From assembly GCF_000226095.1 (NCBI RefSeq), contig NC_016472.1, forward strand, positions 4,526,001 through 4,590,000: a stretch of DNA of 64,000 bases, written 5' to 3'. The stretch is from Thermothelomyces thermophilus ATCC 42464. Lineage: Eukaryota; Ascomycota; Sordariomycetes; Sordariales; Chaetomiaceae. Made by a program: the position numbers and the translations under genes. Every line of letters starts with the position of its first letter. Position 1 is the first letter of the stretch. Shown here in pieces: positions 34,497 to 47,187 of this stretch. The notes beneath the pieces are model-generated. The model was not told the origin of the DNA. It did not search any database and was given only the letters and a program-made list of their open reading frames with translations.

Positions 34497-34829
34497 GGTA
34501 GTAGAATAATAGAATACTATAATTAATACCCTTTAGGTATCCTAAACCTAACCTATCCTAACCCTAAAGTCGGCTAAAGTACCTCTTGAAGCTTAGTAGC
34601 TATAATAGAAGCGCCTCCTAACTAGATAACCTTTTGATAGTAAAAAGGAACTCTTTATAGTATAAAAGAGTATAATAGAATATATCTTTATAGCTAATGG
34701 AGATTTTATTAGCTCTAATTATAACTTATAGGTCTTTATCTAGGGAAACCTTATATATTAGGTATAGACCTAAGTTATAGCTTATTATAAGTCTATAGGT
34801 CTAGTAATTAGATATAATCTAACTTGGTT

Positions 34830-36620
34830 CTTCTAATATCATGAAAGTGTCTTTTCTAACCGTTATAAGAAGACTCTTACCTTATCAAAATTAGAATTCT
34901 TATAACAGAAGGATAATAAACTATTCTCTACCTTTATTATTTAGTTTAAGGCTAAGCTATTAAAGGTAGGTAGCCTCCTTTAGAATAATAAAATATACTT
35001 AATTAAACTATAATAATACCTCTCTATAAAACTTAAATATATAGTAATTAGATAAAGAATTCCCTAAGATAATTATATATAGCTATTAAGAAATATTATA
35101 AGATTATTATAGATCTTAAAGCTCTCTAGCTTAGTAATAAATATTACTAGATATAAACGTAGTATATAGTATCTAAACTATAAGGAAAGAAGGATATAAA
35201 AGGAGATATACTAATAATTAGAATTAACTTATCCTATATTAACCTATAGAGGAAGGGACCTAATAAAGATAGGGTAAGAAGGTATAGGGCTAATACCCCT
35301 TAGGCAAAATAGGTTATCTAGGAAGTATACTTAGCCTAATAGGTAGCTAGAGTATATATCTAGTATAGATAAAAAGGATACTTTATTGCTAAATATAGCT
35401 TTACCCCGGCTATAAGGCTATTATAGTAGATCCTATTAAGAACTAATATTAATGTCTTAGAGGCTAAGGAATAAGCGGAAGGTAATAACCTACCTAATGA
35501 AGAAGATAAGGAGTAGGGAAAAGAATAACCCCTAAGCAAAGTCTTATAAGGGGGCTAGAAGATTATAACTACAGTGGGGTCAAAAAAGTGTTTACCTACC
35601 TACCTTTTCCACCTTCTAACTTCAAAGATATACAGAACACGCAAAACAGGGCCAAACTGCCACCAAATTAATATTACAAGTACCGCTATTTTAGTACTTG
35701 ATTAGGCCACCTTATGATTAAGCTAAAAGATCTATCCTTTTCCCTATACCTATAGTCAAATTGACTAGGTATTTGGCTCTAGACTTCCTATAGTATTATA
35801 GCCATCTAAGCCACTGTCTTAATTTGATACTACCTTTTAGAGATTCTTATCTTTATCTAGTGCTAGATATTTTCAAGTAGACTAAGGTCTAGGCTCTGTA
35901 GTGGCCACTAGAGTAGCCGAAACTCGGCGAACCTTGGTAGCCCTCTTTAACAGTTAAACAAACCCCCTGTAGTGATATATTACCCTATCCTCTTATAATT
36001 ATACCCTAGAGCCATATATTGACCTTATCTTGTTATAGAAAGGAAGGAAGTATAGTATAAAGATCTGGTTGGTATATTCGAGTCGGTTTAACCAGGTACC
36101 CTAGTATAAGTGATTTAAGGGTATCTATTTGATTAGTTCTTATATACTATAGAAGGTACTAGACGGCTTGGTCATCTAACTTACAAGGTCTTCCAGATCT
36201 AGGCTTTGATTAGAACGGCTTGTCGGCTCTATTGGTAAGGTTATATTTAACTTTTGACATGGTATAGTTAATAGTCTGTTTCGATAAGCTGGCACGGGCT
36301 GTACTTTCAATCTAGCCAAATGGAGGCCGTAAATTAGGGGTCTTTAGGATTCTATAAGTTCCTAGCGAGTAGTCTTTAGTCTGGGAGCTATTTTATAGTA
36401 TTAAAGAGGAGGTTAAAGATGGAAAAGTCGCTATAGCTGTCGTTAAAGTTAAAGAGGGGTAGTGATTTGGAAGTGGATTACTAGGGTTAAAGTGGGCAAA
36501 TACTTTTCTGACCCCACTGTACCTAGAAGACAAGTTTATAAAGATTAATAAAAGAATAGATAGACCTCCTTTTCTTATCTTAATCTTCCTTAACTCTACT
36601 AGCTTTATAAATACTTAGAT
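34830..36620 (+). pseudogene. gypsy-B copy 2 gag remnant, split by TIR element
   Basis: Aligns with gag of copy 1. The degraded zinc-knuckle region is near 35360-35400, where the Cys/His codons are again Tyr or lost. The frame is interrupted at 35571 by the TIR element and resumes at 36520 with CCTAGAAGACAAG, which is contiguous in copy 1. RIP stops are present throughout. Confidence 0.7.
35572..36519 (-). mobile_element. 948-bp terminal-inverted-repeat element, copy 2
   Basis: Begins CAGTGGGGTCAAAAAAGTG and ends CTTTTCTGACCCCACTG, with TA on both sides. The empty site ACTACCTAG is visible in gypsy-B copy 1 near 10259. Its sequence is the reverse complement of the copy at 20622-21578, so it is listed on the minus strand. 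It has ordinary CA/TG content and no recognised transposase signature. Both copies preserve the same interior, so it is a real family. Confidence 0.85.
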
Positions 36621-39162
36621 AGATAATAGATATTCTAGCTATAATATTATTAGTAAGAGGATATATTAAAAGCTTAGAATCAAGTAAACTAGTTTACTTA
36701 CTATATATACCCTTAAGATTATAATTAGGCTATAACTGAATCAGAAGATTACTTAGATAGCTTATATTATAATGGATATTAATAGCTAGGAGAGCTAGGC
36801 TATATTCTATATAATTCTAGGACTTATATATAACATTAGATTAGGCCTCTTATAGATAAAATACTAAGAAGTTATATTAGAATATAATTAAGATTATTTA
36901 TCTATAAGATCGCTTTATAATTAAGATGGATAAGAATCTCCTAAATTATAGGTATAGGCTTTATCGGTATAATATAGAGGGTATAGAAAAAGAAGACTTC
37001 TAATACCTTCCTAGTTATTAATATCTAGGAAATAATAACTATCTTAAAATCAAGATACTAATTTAATAGAGAAAGTATAAGAAATAGGAGTACCTAACCT
37101 AAACCTAATATAAAGTTAAAGATTACCTTACTAAATAAACTTTATAACTTTACTAACCTCTTTAATAAGGAGAAAGCTAATAGACTTCCCTTATATTATA
37201 ATATAGCTAATTGTTATATTAAATTCAAGGAAGGCCTAGATAGAAAGATTCCTAAGCTCCTATAGAGGCCTCTCTATAATATACCATAAGATTATTTATT
37301 AGAAGTCTAAAAGTAAGTTATTAACTTACTAGATAAGGGATAGATCTAAGCTAGCTCCTCCTTAGCTACTACTCCTATCTTCTTAGTAAAAAAAGCAGAT
37401 AGAGGATAGAGGTTCTATATTAACTATTAGACGCTAAATAAGATTATAAAGTAAGATTAATACCCTCTTTTACTTATTAAAAAGATACTTTACTCTTTAG
37501 CTAGAGCTAAGTAGTTTATAAAGCGAGATATCTAGATAGCCTTCTACTATATCTAAATTATAGAAGGCTATAAGTATTTAATAATATTCTAGACCTGGTT
37601 TAGCCTCTTTAAGTAGCTTATCTCCCCCTTTAGACTTATAGATATACCTATAACCTTTTAATAATATATTAATAATACCTTTAGCCTAATACTTAGAAAC
37701 CTTATAATAATATATCTTAATAATATCTTAATCTATACTTTAGATAGTAAAAGAGATTATATAATATAGATAAAGAATATACTCTAAAGGTTATAGAAAG
37801 TAAGATTTATATTAGATCTTAAAAAGGATATATTTACTATAAAAGAAGTCAAATATCTAGGCTATATTATAAAGGTAGGTACCTAGGTCTACCTAGACCC
37901 TAAAAAGCTAGCTACTATCCATAAATAAAAGGTACTATAGAAGGTTTAAGGACTATAAAGTTTCCTAGGGCTTATAAACTTCTATTAAGACTTTATCTCT
38001 AACCTCTTTAAGTTAATTATACCTTTAATATAGTTAACTTATAAGAATACCCTATTTTAATAAGAGACTAAGGAATAGGAGGCCTTTTAAAATCTTAAGA
38101 TAGCCTTTATATTAGAACCTATCCTAATATAATAGGATTCTAAATAGGAGATAGTACTTAAGGTAAATTACTCTAGGATAGTCCTAAGAAGGAACCTATC
38201 TTAATATAGAGAATATAAGGTCTTATATCTTATAACCTATTACTCTATAAAACTAACTCTAGTTAAATAGAATTATATAATCTATAATAAGGAGTTACTT
38301 ATAATTTTCTTATACTTAAAGGCCTAGGTAGCTAAGCTTTATAGTATTACTACCCCCTTTTAAATCCTAACTAATTATAAGAATCTTAAATACTTCTCTT
38401 AGCCTTATTTAATCAGTAAATAGTAAGCCTAATAGGCTAAAATACTCTCTCTCTTTAACTTCGAACTTTATTACTAATCTAGATTATAAGCGTCCTACCT
38501 TAATACCCTATCCTACTATAAATAAGACTACCCTAAAGATATATAATATATAGTATAACTCCTTTATATTATCTAGATAGATATAATAAGTACCTTTATA
38601 TTATATAAAATATCTTATCTACTAAAAGGGAGTACTATTTTTATAGATAGATAGCTTATAGCCTTATAAAATAAGGGAGTTATTAAGGATAAATATTATA
38701 TATATAAACTCTAGGCTGTCTAAGACAAGGCCTAGAAATTTCTAAAGGAAGTAAATATAGTATAGATCTAGATTATAGATTAATCCCTTAATGTATAAGG
38801 TACTCTCTAGTTCTAAGGTAGACTTTAGCTTCCTATATAGGAACTACTTACTATTACTATCCTTTAATATATCTATAACTCCCTTATATTAGGTTATCTA
38901 AGGAAAAATAGGCTATTTAAAATGCTCTAATGGGACTACTATTAGGAGTTTATATCCCTAGATATAAAGAGGTTAATAAGGAACTATTATATATATCAAA
39001 GGGCCAGGGTTTTATAATAATTATAATAAGGACTCTTCTAACCTCTACCTATTACTAACTACTTCTAGAAATAGATTTTTATTAACTCTATAGTCAATCT
39101 TCCTATATTAGATAAGAATTTACCCTAGTACCTTATAATAATTACTAAGCAAGGAACTAGGA

Positions 39163-39438
39163 GGGCTTCTCTTACATCTTTGCGAATACCCTACCAAAAC
39201 ATACGAAATTACCATCGCTAGAAAGCTCTCGAAAAACGCTATCTAACGGCACCACTTTCAACCGCGCGCGAGCCGTTACGGGTGTGCAACAGGCATCGTA
39301 GGCGTAAGAACCGGACCCGACCGCAATCCGACCGTACCTCACGCGCCCGTCAAAAATTTTCACCGTATAGACTACCTAGCGCCCCTAAACGTAACGTCGA
39401 TTTAAGGGCTAATACTAAGCTACTAAGTAGGGAGGCCT
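39163..39438 (+). promoter_or_regulatory. LINE L10 5' leader (probable internal promoter) with overlapping small frame
   Basis: The first 270 bp, shared by all 5'-complete copies, are CpG-rich (GCGCGCGAGCCG, CACGCGCCCG) and little changed by RIP. LINEs carry their promoter in this part. A small frame at 39282-39497 (71 codons) crosses into ORF1 in another frame. The same frame is open in the copies at 8272-8081 and 50246-50434. Confidence 0.45.
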
Positions 39439-40810
39439 ATAGCTTCGAATTAATCAAAGGGGGGCCTACTATAGGCCTACCCTACCTTGGATATTAAGGA
39501 GCTAAGGGGTCTTATTATATAACTAGTTAACTTTATACTAAGCCTTAAACGGGGTAAGGTATAGGACCTTACTAACAGGCTCTTATAGGGCCTTATAACT
39601 ACTATTATAGGCCTGGTTCCGAACCTATAGGAACTTATAGCCGAAGAAGTTAAAAAGGGGCTTAAAGAAGCCCTTAAGGCTACCCCTTGCCCTACCTAGG
39701 TATAGGTGGCTATAAGGCTATAATAGGAGGTAACTAGCCCTTAAAGAGGCCTACTATCGGCTAAGGTAATACTATTATAGGCCTTATAGGAGGTTACAAT
39801 ATAGAATACGAGCCTATAGGAGGACCTTAAAGCCTAAACCCCGGCTAAAATAGTCTAAGTAGTTAATAGGGCTTCTAGCTACTAGGGAGCTATTACGGCT
39901 AGGAAGCTCCTAAGTAGGGATATAGTAATAGTCTTTAAGGATAAGGCTACTAAGGATTGGTATTCGGCTAATAAGCAATAGGTGGCTATAGCCTTTGGAG
40001 AGGAGGCTAGGGAGGTCGGTAGGGCCTATATAGTCTTAGCTAAGGGAGTCTAGAAGGAAGAGCTATAGGGGGTTAGTAAATAAGACTTTAAGGGGGTTAT
40101 AGGCCTATACTTAATCGAAATAGTTAAGTTCCGGCTGCTAAAGAGCCTATAGAGAAAGTAGGCTATAGTACTCCTAGGCTTATAGGACCTTAATAAGGCC
40201 TAGAAGGCCTATAATGAAGGTATAGTCTAGGATACCTAGGTGCTAGATTATAAGCCCTACTAGGATACTCTAAAGCTAAGGTAGTATTATAGGTATTAGA
40301 GCTTTGGCTATACCTAGCGGTACTACTAGCGGCCGGCTTGTTATAGCCGTTATAGTATAAAGGCCTATAGGGAGGGGGGGAAGACTAGGGAGGCCTAATG
40401 CCCTACCTACTCTAACTAACTCCCTTATAGGTATACGGCCTATAGGGGTCCCTATACTACCTAGTATAGGGGCTACCTAAAGAAAGTCAAGGCCTAGGAG
40501 AGGGCTAGGGAGGCCTACTAGTATAGACCCTAGACCTCCTAACTACTAGAATAACTATACTAGAAGGTAGCCTTTAAGTTTAGCAGCTAGCCAGAAGACG
40601 ACGACCATTATTAAACTAGGGCTAAATACCCTTATAGGAGGCCTACCCTAGCCTAGTAGGTAGCTAGGAGCGCCTTATTCGATGTCTGATAGACCTATAT
40701 TTCCTTTCTATAGCCTAGAACCCCCTCCTTTTTATAACTAGCTAAGGGGGTAATAGCTATAGAGCCTATTACTATACCCTCGGCCTCTACTCCGGCTACC
40801 TCGAATATAA
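39439..40810 (+). pseudogene. LINE L10 ORF1, gag-like zinc-knuckle protein
   Basis: Presumed start ATA at 39439 (ATG with G to A) in CCT-ATA-GCT-TCG. The N-terminal part is helical and charged (EEVKKGLKEALKATP). The C-terminal part near 40265-40470 holds three CCHC-type knuckles with most Cys changed to Tyr, for example YYRYQSFGYTQRYYQ (TAG read as Q), then ACYSRY, then YTAYRGPYTT. Such proteins bind the element RNA. The frame ends close to ORF2, which is in another frame. In-frame TAG/TAA codons are frequent. Confidence 0.8.
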
Positions 40811-43800
40811 ATTAAGATCCTTTAGTAAAATACCTAAGGTAATAAATAGGCCTTTAAGGTCTTATTAGAGGAGGCTAAATATAACCTAATAGCTATTTAG
40901 GAGCTATAGATTAACTATTTTATAGGGTTAATATACTACCCCTAGGCTTCGAAATATTACCTAGTTTATGAGCCTAAAGGTAAAATAGCTATTCTAATAG
41001 CTAAGCACTTCCCGGTTAGCTAATAAGACTATTTAGTAGAGGAAAACTAGTATAAGGTAACCTTCCTAGCCCTAGGTAAGAGGGGGTTTAAGCTCTAGTT
41101 AGTCTATAATAATAAGGGAGAGTAAGCCCTCCTATAGGACCTACTAGCCCTATCTTGGCTAACCTACCCCCTAGTTCTTATAGGTAACTTTAACCTCCAT
41201 TACCTAGTCTAAGACCTATTTAATAGGCTTAGCCTAGGGGCTAGGGACCTCCTTAGCCTTATAGACTAGTAGGACCTTAACCTATATATACTATATAACT
41301 AGGTTACTAGGGCCCTCTAAGGGGACTAATATAGCCGGCCTTTTATAATAGACCTATTCTAGGCTTTAGCTAGGCTAGAAGTAACCTATAGGAATATGGC
41401 GGAATATAGGAAATCCGACTACTACCTATAGGCCCTAAACGTCTCCCTCTAGAGGACTAATAGGCCCGTACCGGCTAGCAAAGGGTAGGACTAGAAGAGC
41501 CTAGACGAGGAGGTAGTATAGGCCGAGGCGGCCTACCTCCTATTACGGCTTGGTAGGTAGGTATCGGCCCTGGCTGAGCCTGTCTTCTAAGGCCTGGAGG
41601 AGCTTCTATAGGCCTTCGATAGGCTTATAGAGGCCCTTAAGGAAATAGCTACGGTCTCGGCCCTGGTAAAGAAGGCTAGTATAGGTAGTAAATAAGCTTG
41701 ATAGTAGACGAAGGAGGTTCGGGAGGCCTGGAAGAGGGCTAAGGAGGTAGAGAGGGCCTATAGGGGTACCCTAAACCCCTATACGTAGGAGGCACTTTGG
41801 CAGGCCCTATAGGACTAGGCTAAGATCATTACGGTTACGAAGACTAAGAGCTAGAGAGCCACGTTATAGGAGGTAACTAACCGGCTAGACCTACTATAGA
41901 GGCTAGAGCGGTAGGTAAGGCTATAAGGCTACCTACCGGTCGACCCTCTAAAGCTCCCGGCCTTCGAAGGAAGGCTTATAACCTACTAATAGAAGGCTAG
42001 GGCCTTGGCCGATAAGTTCTTCCCGAACCTGGAAGTAGATCTGTCAGATATTAATGACCTAGATCTAAATGACTACTAGGAGCTAAAGTTCGAAATAAGC
42101 TAGGAGGTTATAATAGGTAAAGTTAGGGTAGTATTAGCTAAAGCGGCCCTATAGAAGGCCCTAGGGGAGGACCTCCTCCCTATAGGCCTACTAAAGGCCT
42201 ATAGGTAGCCGCTTTACCAGATACTAGCTAAACTAGCCTTAGAGAGCCTATAGCTTGGCTATTTCCTAGGCTAGTTTAAAAGGGCTAAGATGGTAGTCCT
42301 CTATAAGCCTAGTAAACCCCTATAGGCCTACTTTACCCTAGGTAGCTATAGGCCTATAGTACTCCTACTAATAGTAGGTAAGGTATCAAAGGCTATAGTT
42401 ACCTAGAAGGTAACGGCTATTATAGAGGCCTATAGGCTTCTCCTAGTTAAATAAATAGGTAACTAGGAATATAAGTCTACTAAACTAGCTATCTAGCTTA
42501 TTACGGCCTAGGTTTAAGAGGCTTAGAGGTATAAGGCGGCTACCTCCCTCCTATAGCTCGATATCTTAGGGGCTTTTGATACTATTAACTATACCTAGCT
42601 ACTAGCCACTTTATAGAGCTAGGGCTTCCCGAAGTAGTTAGTAGTTTAGGTTAAGGAGTAGCTATAGGATAGGGTAGCTATCCTTTACTTTAATAGCTAG
42701 GAAATGGAGAATATAATAGTAAAGGCTAGGGTCCCCTAGGGGTTACCCCTCTCCCCTATACTATTTATCCTCTATATAGCCTCTCTTTATTAAGCCATTT
42801 ACTAGGCTTACCCTACAGTTAGTTTAATAGGCTTTGCCGACGATACTAACCTTCTAGCCTTTAGGAGGGCTAAGGAAGCCTATAATAGTTAGCTATAAAG
42901 GGTTTAGAAGGCCTACCTATAGTAGGTAAAGACCTAGGGTATAGCTTTTGCCCTAGAAAAGTATAAACTTATCTACTTTAACAGGGGCCGGAAATAGTAG
43001 TTACGACCGCTAGAGCTCCTACGGCCTAAAAAGGGTATTACCACTATAGCCCTATTAAAGTTGGCCAGATTCCTAGGGGTCTAGCTAGACTAGAGGCTAT
43101 AGTAGGGCCCTTATTATATAAAGGTAGCCAAGAAGCTAGAAACCTAGGAGTTCGCCCTAACTAGGCTCGCTATAAAGACCTAGGGCCCTAGCCTCCTATA
43201 GACCTATAAGGTCTATACTAAGTATATCCGTAGCGCTCTAGCTTATAGGGCCTCGAACTTCTACAAGCCTACTAAGCTAGGGGGCAAGCTAGAAGGCCCT
43301 ACTAGGGAACTATCAAAGGCCTAATATAGGGCCCTTCGAGTAGTTACTAGGGCTTATAAGGCTACCCTTATCTAATGCCTTAAAACGGAAGCCTAGGTAC
43401 TGCCCCTCAACCTCTATCTTAATAAGAGGCTAGCTAACTTCGAAGCCAAACTCGATTAGCTACTTCTATAGACCGGGATAGGCCTAGGGGCCCCCTAGGT
43501 CCCTATAAGGGCTCTTATCTAATAGGCCTATAATAGGCTAAGCCAGAGGTTCTGGAAAAGAAGGGCTAGGGCAAGGGGTTAGGAGCCAAAGCCTATAGCC
43601 TTAGAAGTAGTAGGGTTGACGATCCGGTAGTAGGGTTAGGAGGGCTATAGAGAGGGTTAACCCCCCCTATAGACCTTATAAAGAAGGCTATAGGCTATAG
43701 AACTAGCTATAGTAGCCAGCTAGAGCAACTATTAGAGGGCCGACTAAGCCGGTAGGAGGATATAGCACGTGTCGGACAAGGACCCCTTATATTTAGTTTT

Positions 43801-44215
43801 TACAGGGGAAGGCCTATAAAGGCACTAGGGCCTAATGAAGGCCTAGAGCTCCTTACTAATACAGGCCTATATAGGGGCTATTAGCCTCTATAACTTCCTA
43901 TTTAGGGTTCAAGTCCTAGGGGTCAGTACCCCCTACTATGCCTATAGCTAGGGGAGGGAAACTATAGAGCACCTAGTCATATGGTGCCCGAACCTACCAA
44001 GAAGCCAAACGTAGGAATCCTAGGAAATATGGTTATAAAGGGACCTAGACCTCGTTCTACGGGGTATAGGGGCCCGTAACCATCGGTTGGCAAGGAGGGT
44101 TCTATAGTGGCTAATGGGCCTAGGGAGGCTCCCGGAATACCGCCTCGCAAGGAGGCTAGACCGGGAGGGAAGGTCTCTATAGGGCTATTCTAGCTACTTC
44201 TCCTTTTCTTTATAG
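40810..44215 (+). pseudogene. LINE L10 ORF2: APE endonuclease, reverse transcriptase, Cys/His C-terminus
   Basis: Endonuclease starts with KIL--NT-GNK (RIP stops shown as dashes), then AIQELQIN (stops read as Gln) and PLVLIGNFNLHY near 41168-41205, where the family has GDFNxHH. The RT has a GLPLSPILFILY box near 42739 and an intact GFADDTNLL catalytic box, the Asp pair at 42839-42844. A C-terminal region near 43931-43988 reads YYAYS-GRETIEHLVIWC, matching a C-x-C...H-x4-C zinc-binding motif with two Cys now Tyr. It would nick DNA and copy the LINE RNA at the target. RIP stops inactivate it. Confidence 0.85.
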
Positions 44216-45593
44216 TGTATTAGTACTCTGGATTGGGCATTAGAGGCGGGACAGAGGTTTTTATCTGGCCTATTAGGTATAGTTTCCTTTATATATAACT
44301 AGAGAGGCTCTGGCATGCTTATTAGTATAATAGCGTAGGACTAATAATAATAATAATAATGATATAATAATTCCTAACTAGCTATTAAAGTATATCTAAC
44401 TTAAAGCTATATCCTTAATAGGAGCTAAGGTATATATACTCTAGTTCTAAGATATATAATAGCAACTTTATAGATTCCTAATATAAATTATTACTAATTA
44501 TAGTTTAGACTAGCTTAGATAGTTTTAGACTACTTTCTATAAGACTATTAGAATCAAATAACTATTATTAATAGCCTATTACCTATAGATAGATAAAAGT
44601 ATAAAATAAATAAATTAGAAGGTATAAACTATCTTATAGATTATAGTTTCCTTTACTTAGTATAACCAGCCTAAATATCTACTTATATATTAGCGTATAA
44701 TTAATAATTATATCTTGATAGTAACCTAGATAAGTATAAGCTACCTTCTCTATAGCTATAATATAAGCCTAATATAGTTTACTAACCTACTAGATACTCC
44801 TACCTTAACCTTATAAGGAAGAGCTACTAATTTCTTATACTACCTAAGAGAAGGTATAGAATAGACCTAGGCTACCATTATATATACTTAATAACGCTAA
44901 TAAGAAAACGCTAATCATTCTTAATACCTAGCTAAGAGATTTAAGGTAGGGGATAAAGTATAGCTATTCTTATATAATATTAAGACTAACTACCCTAGCT
45001 ATAAACTCAACTAGGTTAATACTAAGTATAGAGTAATTATAGTACTAATACTACTAATAGTAACTCTAAATATTCCCTATAGCCTCTACCTTACTATCTA
45101 TATTAACCTTATTAAGCGTATTATATCTAACCTACTACCTTCGTAATATATATTAGATTTCTAACTAGACCTAATATTAGAACTCTCCTAGGAGGGACTA
45201 TTATAAGAAGAATATGAAGTAGAAGTAATCCTTATAGCTAGGAACGTAAGGGGGAGGGGAAATTGATATAATATGCTAGTAAAATAGAAAGGGTATAATA
45301 CCTTAACTTAGGAACCGTTAGAAAATCTAGAAAACATTAAGGCATTTAATATATTTAAGTAGGAGTAGGGAGATATATATTATAATAATATACTAATTAT
45401 AAATAGGAGGTAAGGAAGCGTATAAAAGTAAACGATTTAACATTTTTATATAGGTAGGCAAACCTAGGGCGAACAAGTAGTAGATATATTATAGTCGCGT
45501 TGTAGACACGTTATAGCTATATTGTAAACGTACCTATAGAGATAGTCAACTTACAAAAATAAAAATAAATATACTAACTAGGGTATAATGTGC

Positions 45594-46326
45594 TTACTTT
45601 ATAACCTCTTCTTCCTTATCCTCCCCTTTTAAAACGATAGTTATAGCGTTAAAGGTAAGGTCTTTATAGTTGTGGACTAGGTATATTATATACTTGGCGG
45701 GTAAGGAAGAGTAATAGGTATAGGAACAGCCGAAGTTAATTAGTATAGGTATAAGGTATATAGAGGTATATAAGTAGGTATAGGAAGTAGGCGATAGAGT
45801 ACCTAGGATATAAGCGATAAAGGTAGTATTAGTATTAACTAACGTTAATATATTCTTATTTATATACTATAATTAGTATAATACACTATTATTCTATACT
45901 ATAGTATAGTATATAAGCTACCTAGTAGCTTATAAGGTAAGGTTAGGGCTAACGGTAGGCTAGACAATATTACCATAGTAGGTAGGGGTATTAAGGGTAG
46001 TAGTAGTAGTAACTAGGGCAAAGTTATTACTAGAATAATAAGAACTTATACCCTAGGTAGGGGTAAAGGTAGCCTATTTAGGCAAGCGATTAGATTAAAT
46101 AGCCTTAAAGAGTATAAAGAATAAATATACTAGTATAGAGAACTTAGGTATTAGGATAGTATAATAGGCACCCTAGGTAGCGATCTTAGGGCAAGTAAGG
46201 GAGGTAAGGGCAGTACTAACATTATAATAACCTATAATTTTCTTAATACCTATATATAAATAAGGGTTATTAGCTTAGAGCTATAGATTCTAAATATAGC
46301 TTCTATAATTAGTATAGTAAATTATA
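45594..46326 (-). pseudogene. antisense accessory gene of gypsy-B copy 2, 5' truncated
   Basis: Same frame as at 14132-15160 of copy 1, ending in TAA at 45596-45594 after an acidic end. Block order and reading frame are kept, with only RIP-type stops. The N-terminal part (KGNSFNKEFKL and the Tyr triplet) has been lost where LINE L11 begins. Conservation in two copies supports a real gene rather than a chance frame. Confidence 0.55.
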
Positions 46327-47176
46327 TATCTAGTAGGCCTATAATAGGCTAAGCCAGAGGTTCCAGAAGAGAGGGGCCAGGGCAAGGGGCCGGGAGCCGA
46401 AGCCTACAGCCCTAGAGGTAGCAAGGTCAACGGTCCGGTAGTAGGTTCAGGAGGGCTATAGAGGGGGTCAACCCCCCCTACAGACCCTACAAAGAAGACT
46501 ACAGGCTACGGAACTAGCTGTAGTAGCTAGCTAGAGCAACCGTTAGAGGGCCGACCAAGCCGGCAGGAGGATATAGCACGTGTCGGACAAGGACCCCCCG
46601 CGCCTAGTCTTTACAGGGGAAGGCCTACAAAGGCACCAAGGCCTAACGAAGGCCTAGAGCTCCCTACTAGTATAGGCCCGTATAGGGGCTATTAGCCTCT
46701 GTGACTTCCTATTTAGGGTTCAAGTCCTAGGGGTTAGTACCCCCTATTATACCTATAGCTAGGGGAGGGAAACTGTAGAGTACCTAGTCGTATAGTGCCC
46801 GAACCTACCAAGTAGCCGAACGTAGGAATCCTGGGAAATACGGTCGCAAAGGGACCTAGATCTTGTTCTATAGGGTATTAGGGCCTGTAACCATCGTTTG
46901 GCAAGGAGGGTTCTATAGTGGCTAATAGACCTAGGGAGGCTCCCGGAATACCGCCTTGTAAGGAGGCTAGACCGGGAGGGAAGGCCTCTATAGGGCTATT
47001 CTAGCTACTTCTCCTTTTCTTTATAGTATATTAGTACTCTGGATTAGGCGTTAGAGGCGGGATAGAGGTTTTTATCCGGCCTATTAGGTACGGTTTCCTT
47101 TATATATAACTAGAGAGGCTCTAGTATACTTATTAGTATAATGGTATAGGACTAATAATAATAATAATAATAATAT
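46327..47176 (+). mobile_element. LINE copy L11, 5'-truncated
   Basis: Plus-strand 3' part of ORF2 plus untranslated region, with (TAA)n tail at 47153-47176. It starts at CTAGTAGGCCTATAATAGG and matches 43520-44362 of L10. The first half (46330-46700) is among the least RIP-altered LINE sequence in the window. Its insertion coincides with a deletion of gypsy-B sequence. Confidence 0.85.
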
Positions 47177-47187
47177 TTATAAGACTA

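Larger units (their letters stand above)
39147..44362 (+). mobile_element. LINE copy L10, full length, best-preserved reference
   Basis: Complete plus-strand Tad1-like LINE of about 5.2 kb with a CpG-rich 5' leader (39170-39390), ORF1, ORF2 and a (TAA)n tail at 44343-44362. Flanking duplication TATAATAATTMCTAA (about 15 bp) supports target-primed insertion into the gypsy-B integrase region. RT with FADD, an APE-type endonuclease and no RNase H domain that I can see place it among fungal I/Tad-type LINEs. ORFs carry RIP stops. Confidence 0.9.
36621..45380 (+). pseudogene. gypsy-B copy 2 pol remnant, interrupted by LINE L10
   Basis: Protease and RT (ASSSLATTPIFLV near 37355, RFYINY near 37410), RNase H near 38160 and the start of the integrase run to 39146. 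After the LINE the integrase resumes at 44363 and the chromodomain ends the frame near 45210-45380 (EVIL-ARNVRGRG type). The segment TATAATAATTACTAA before the LINE is repeated with one mismatch after it, a target duplication of about 15 bp. Frames are broken by RIP stops. Confidence 0.82.
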
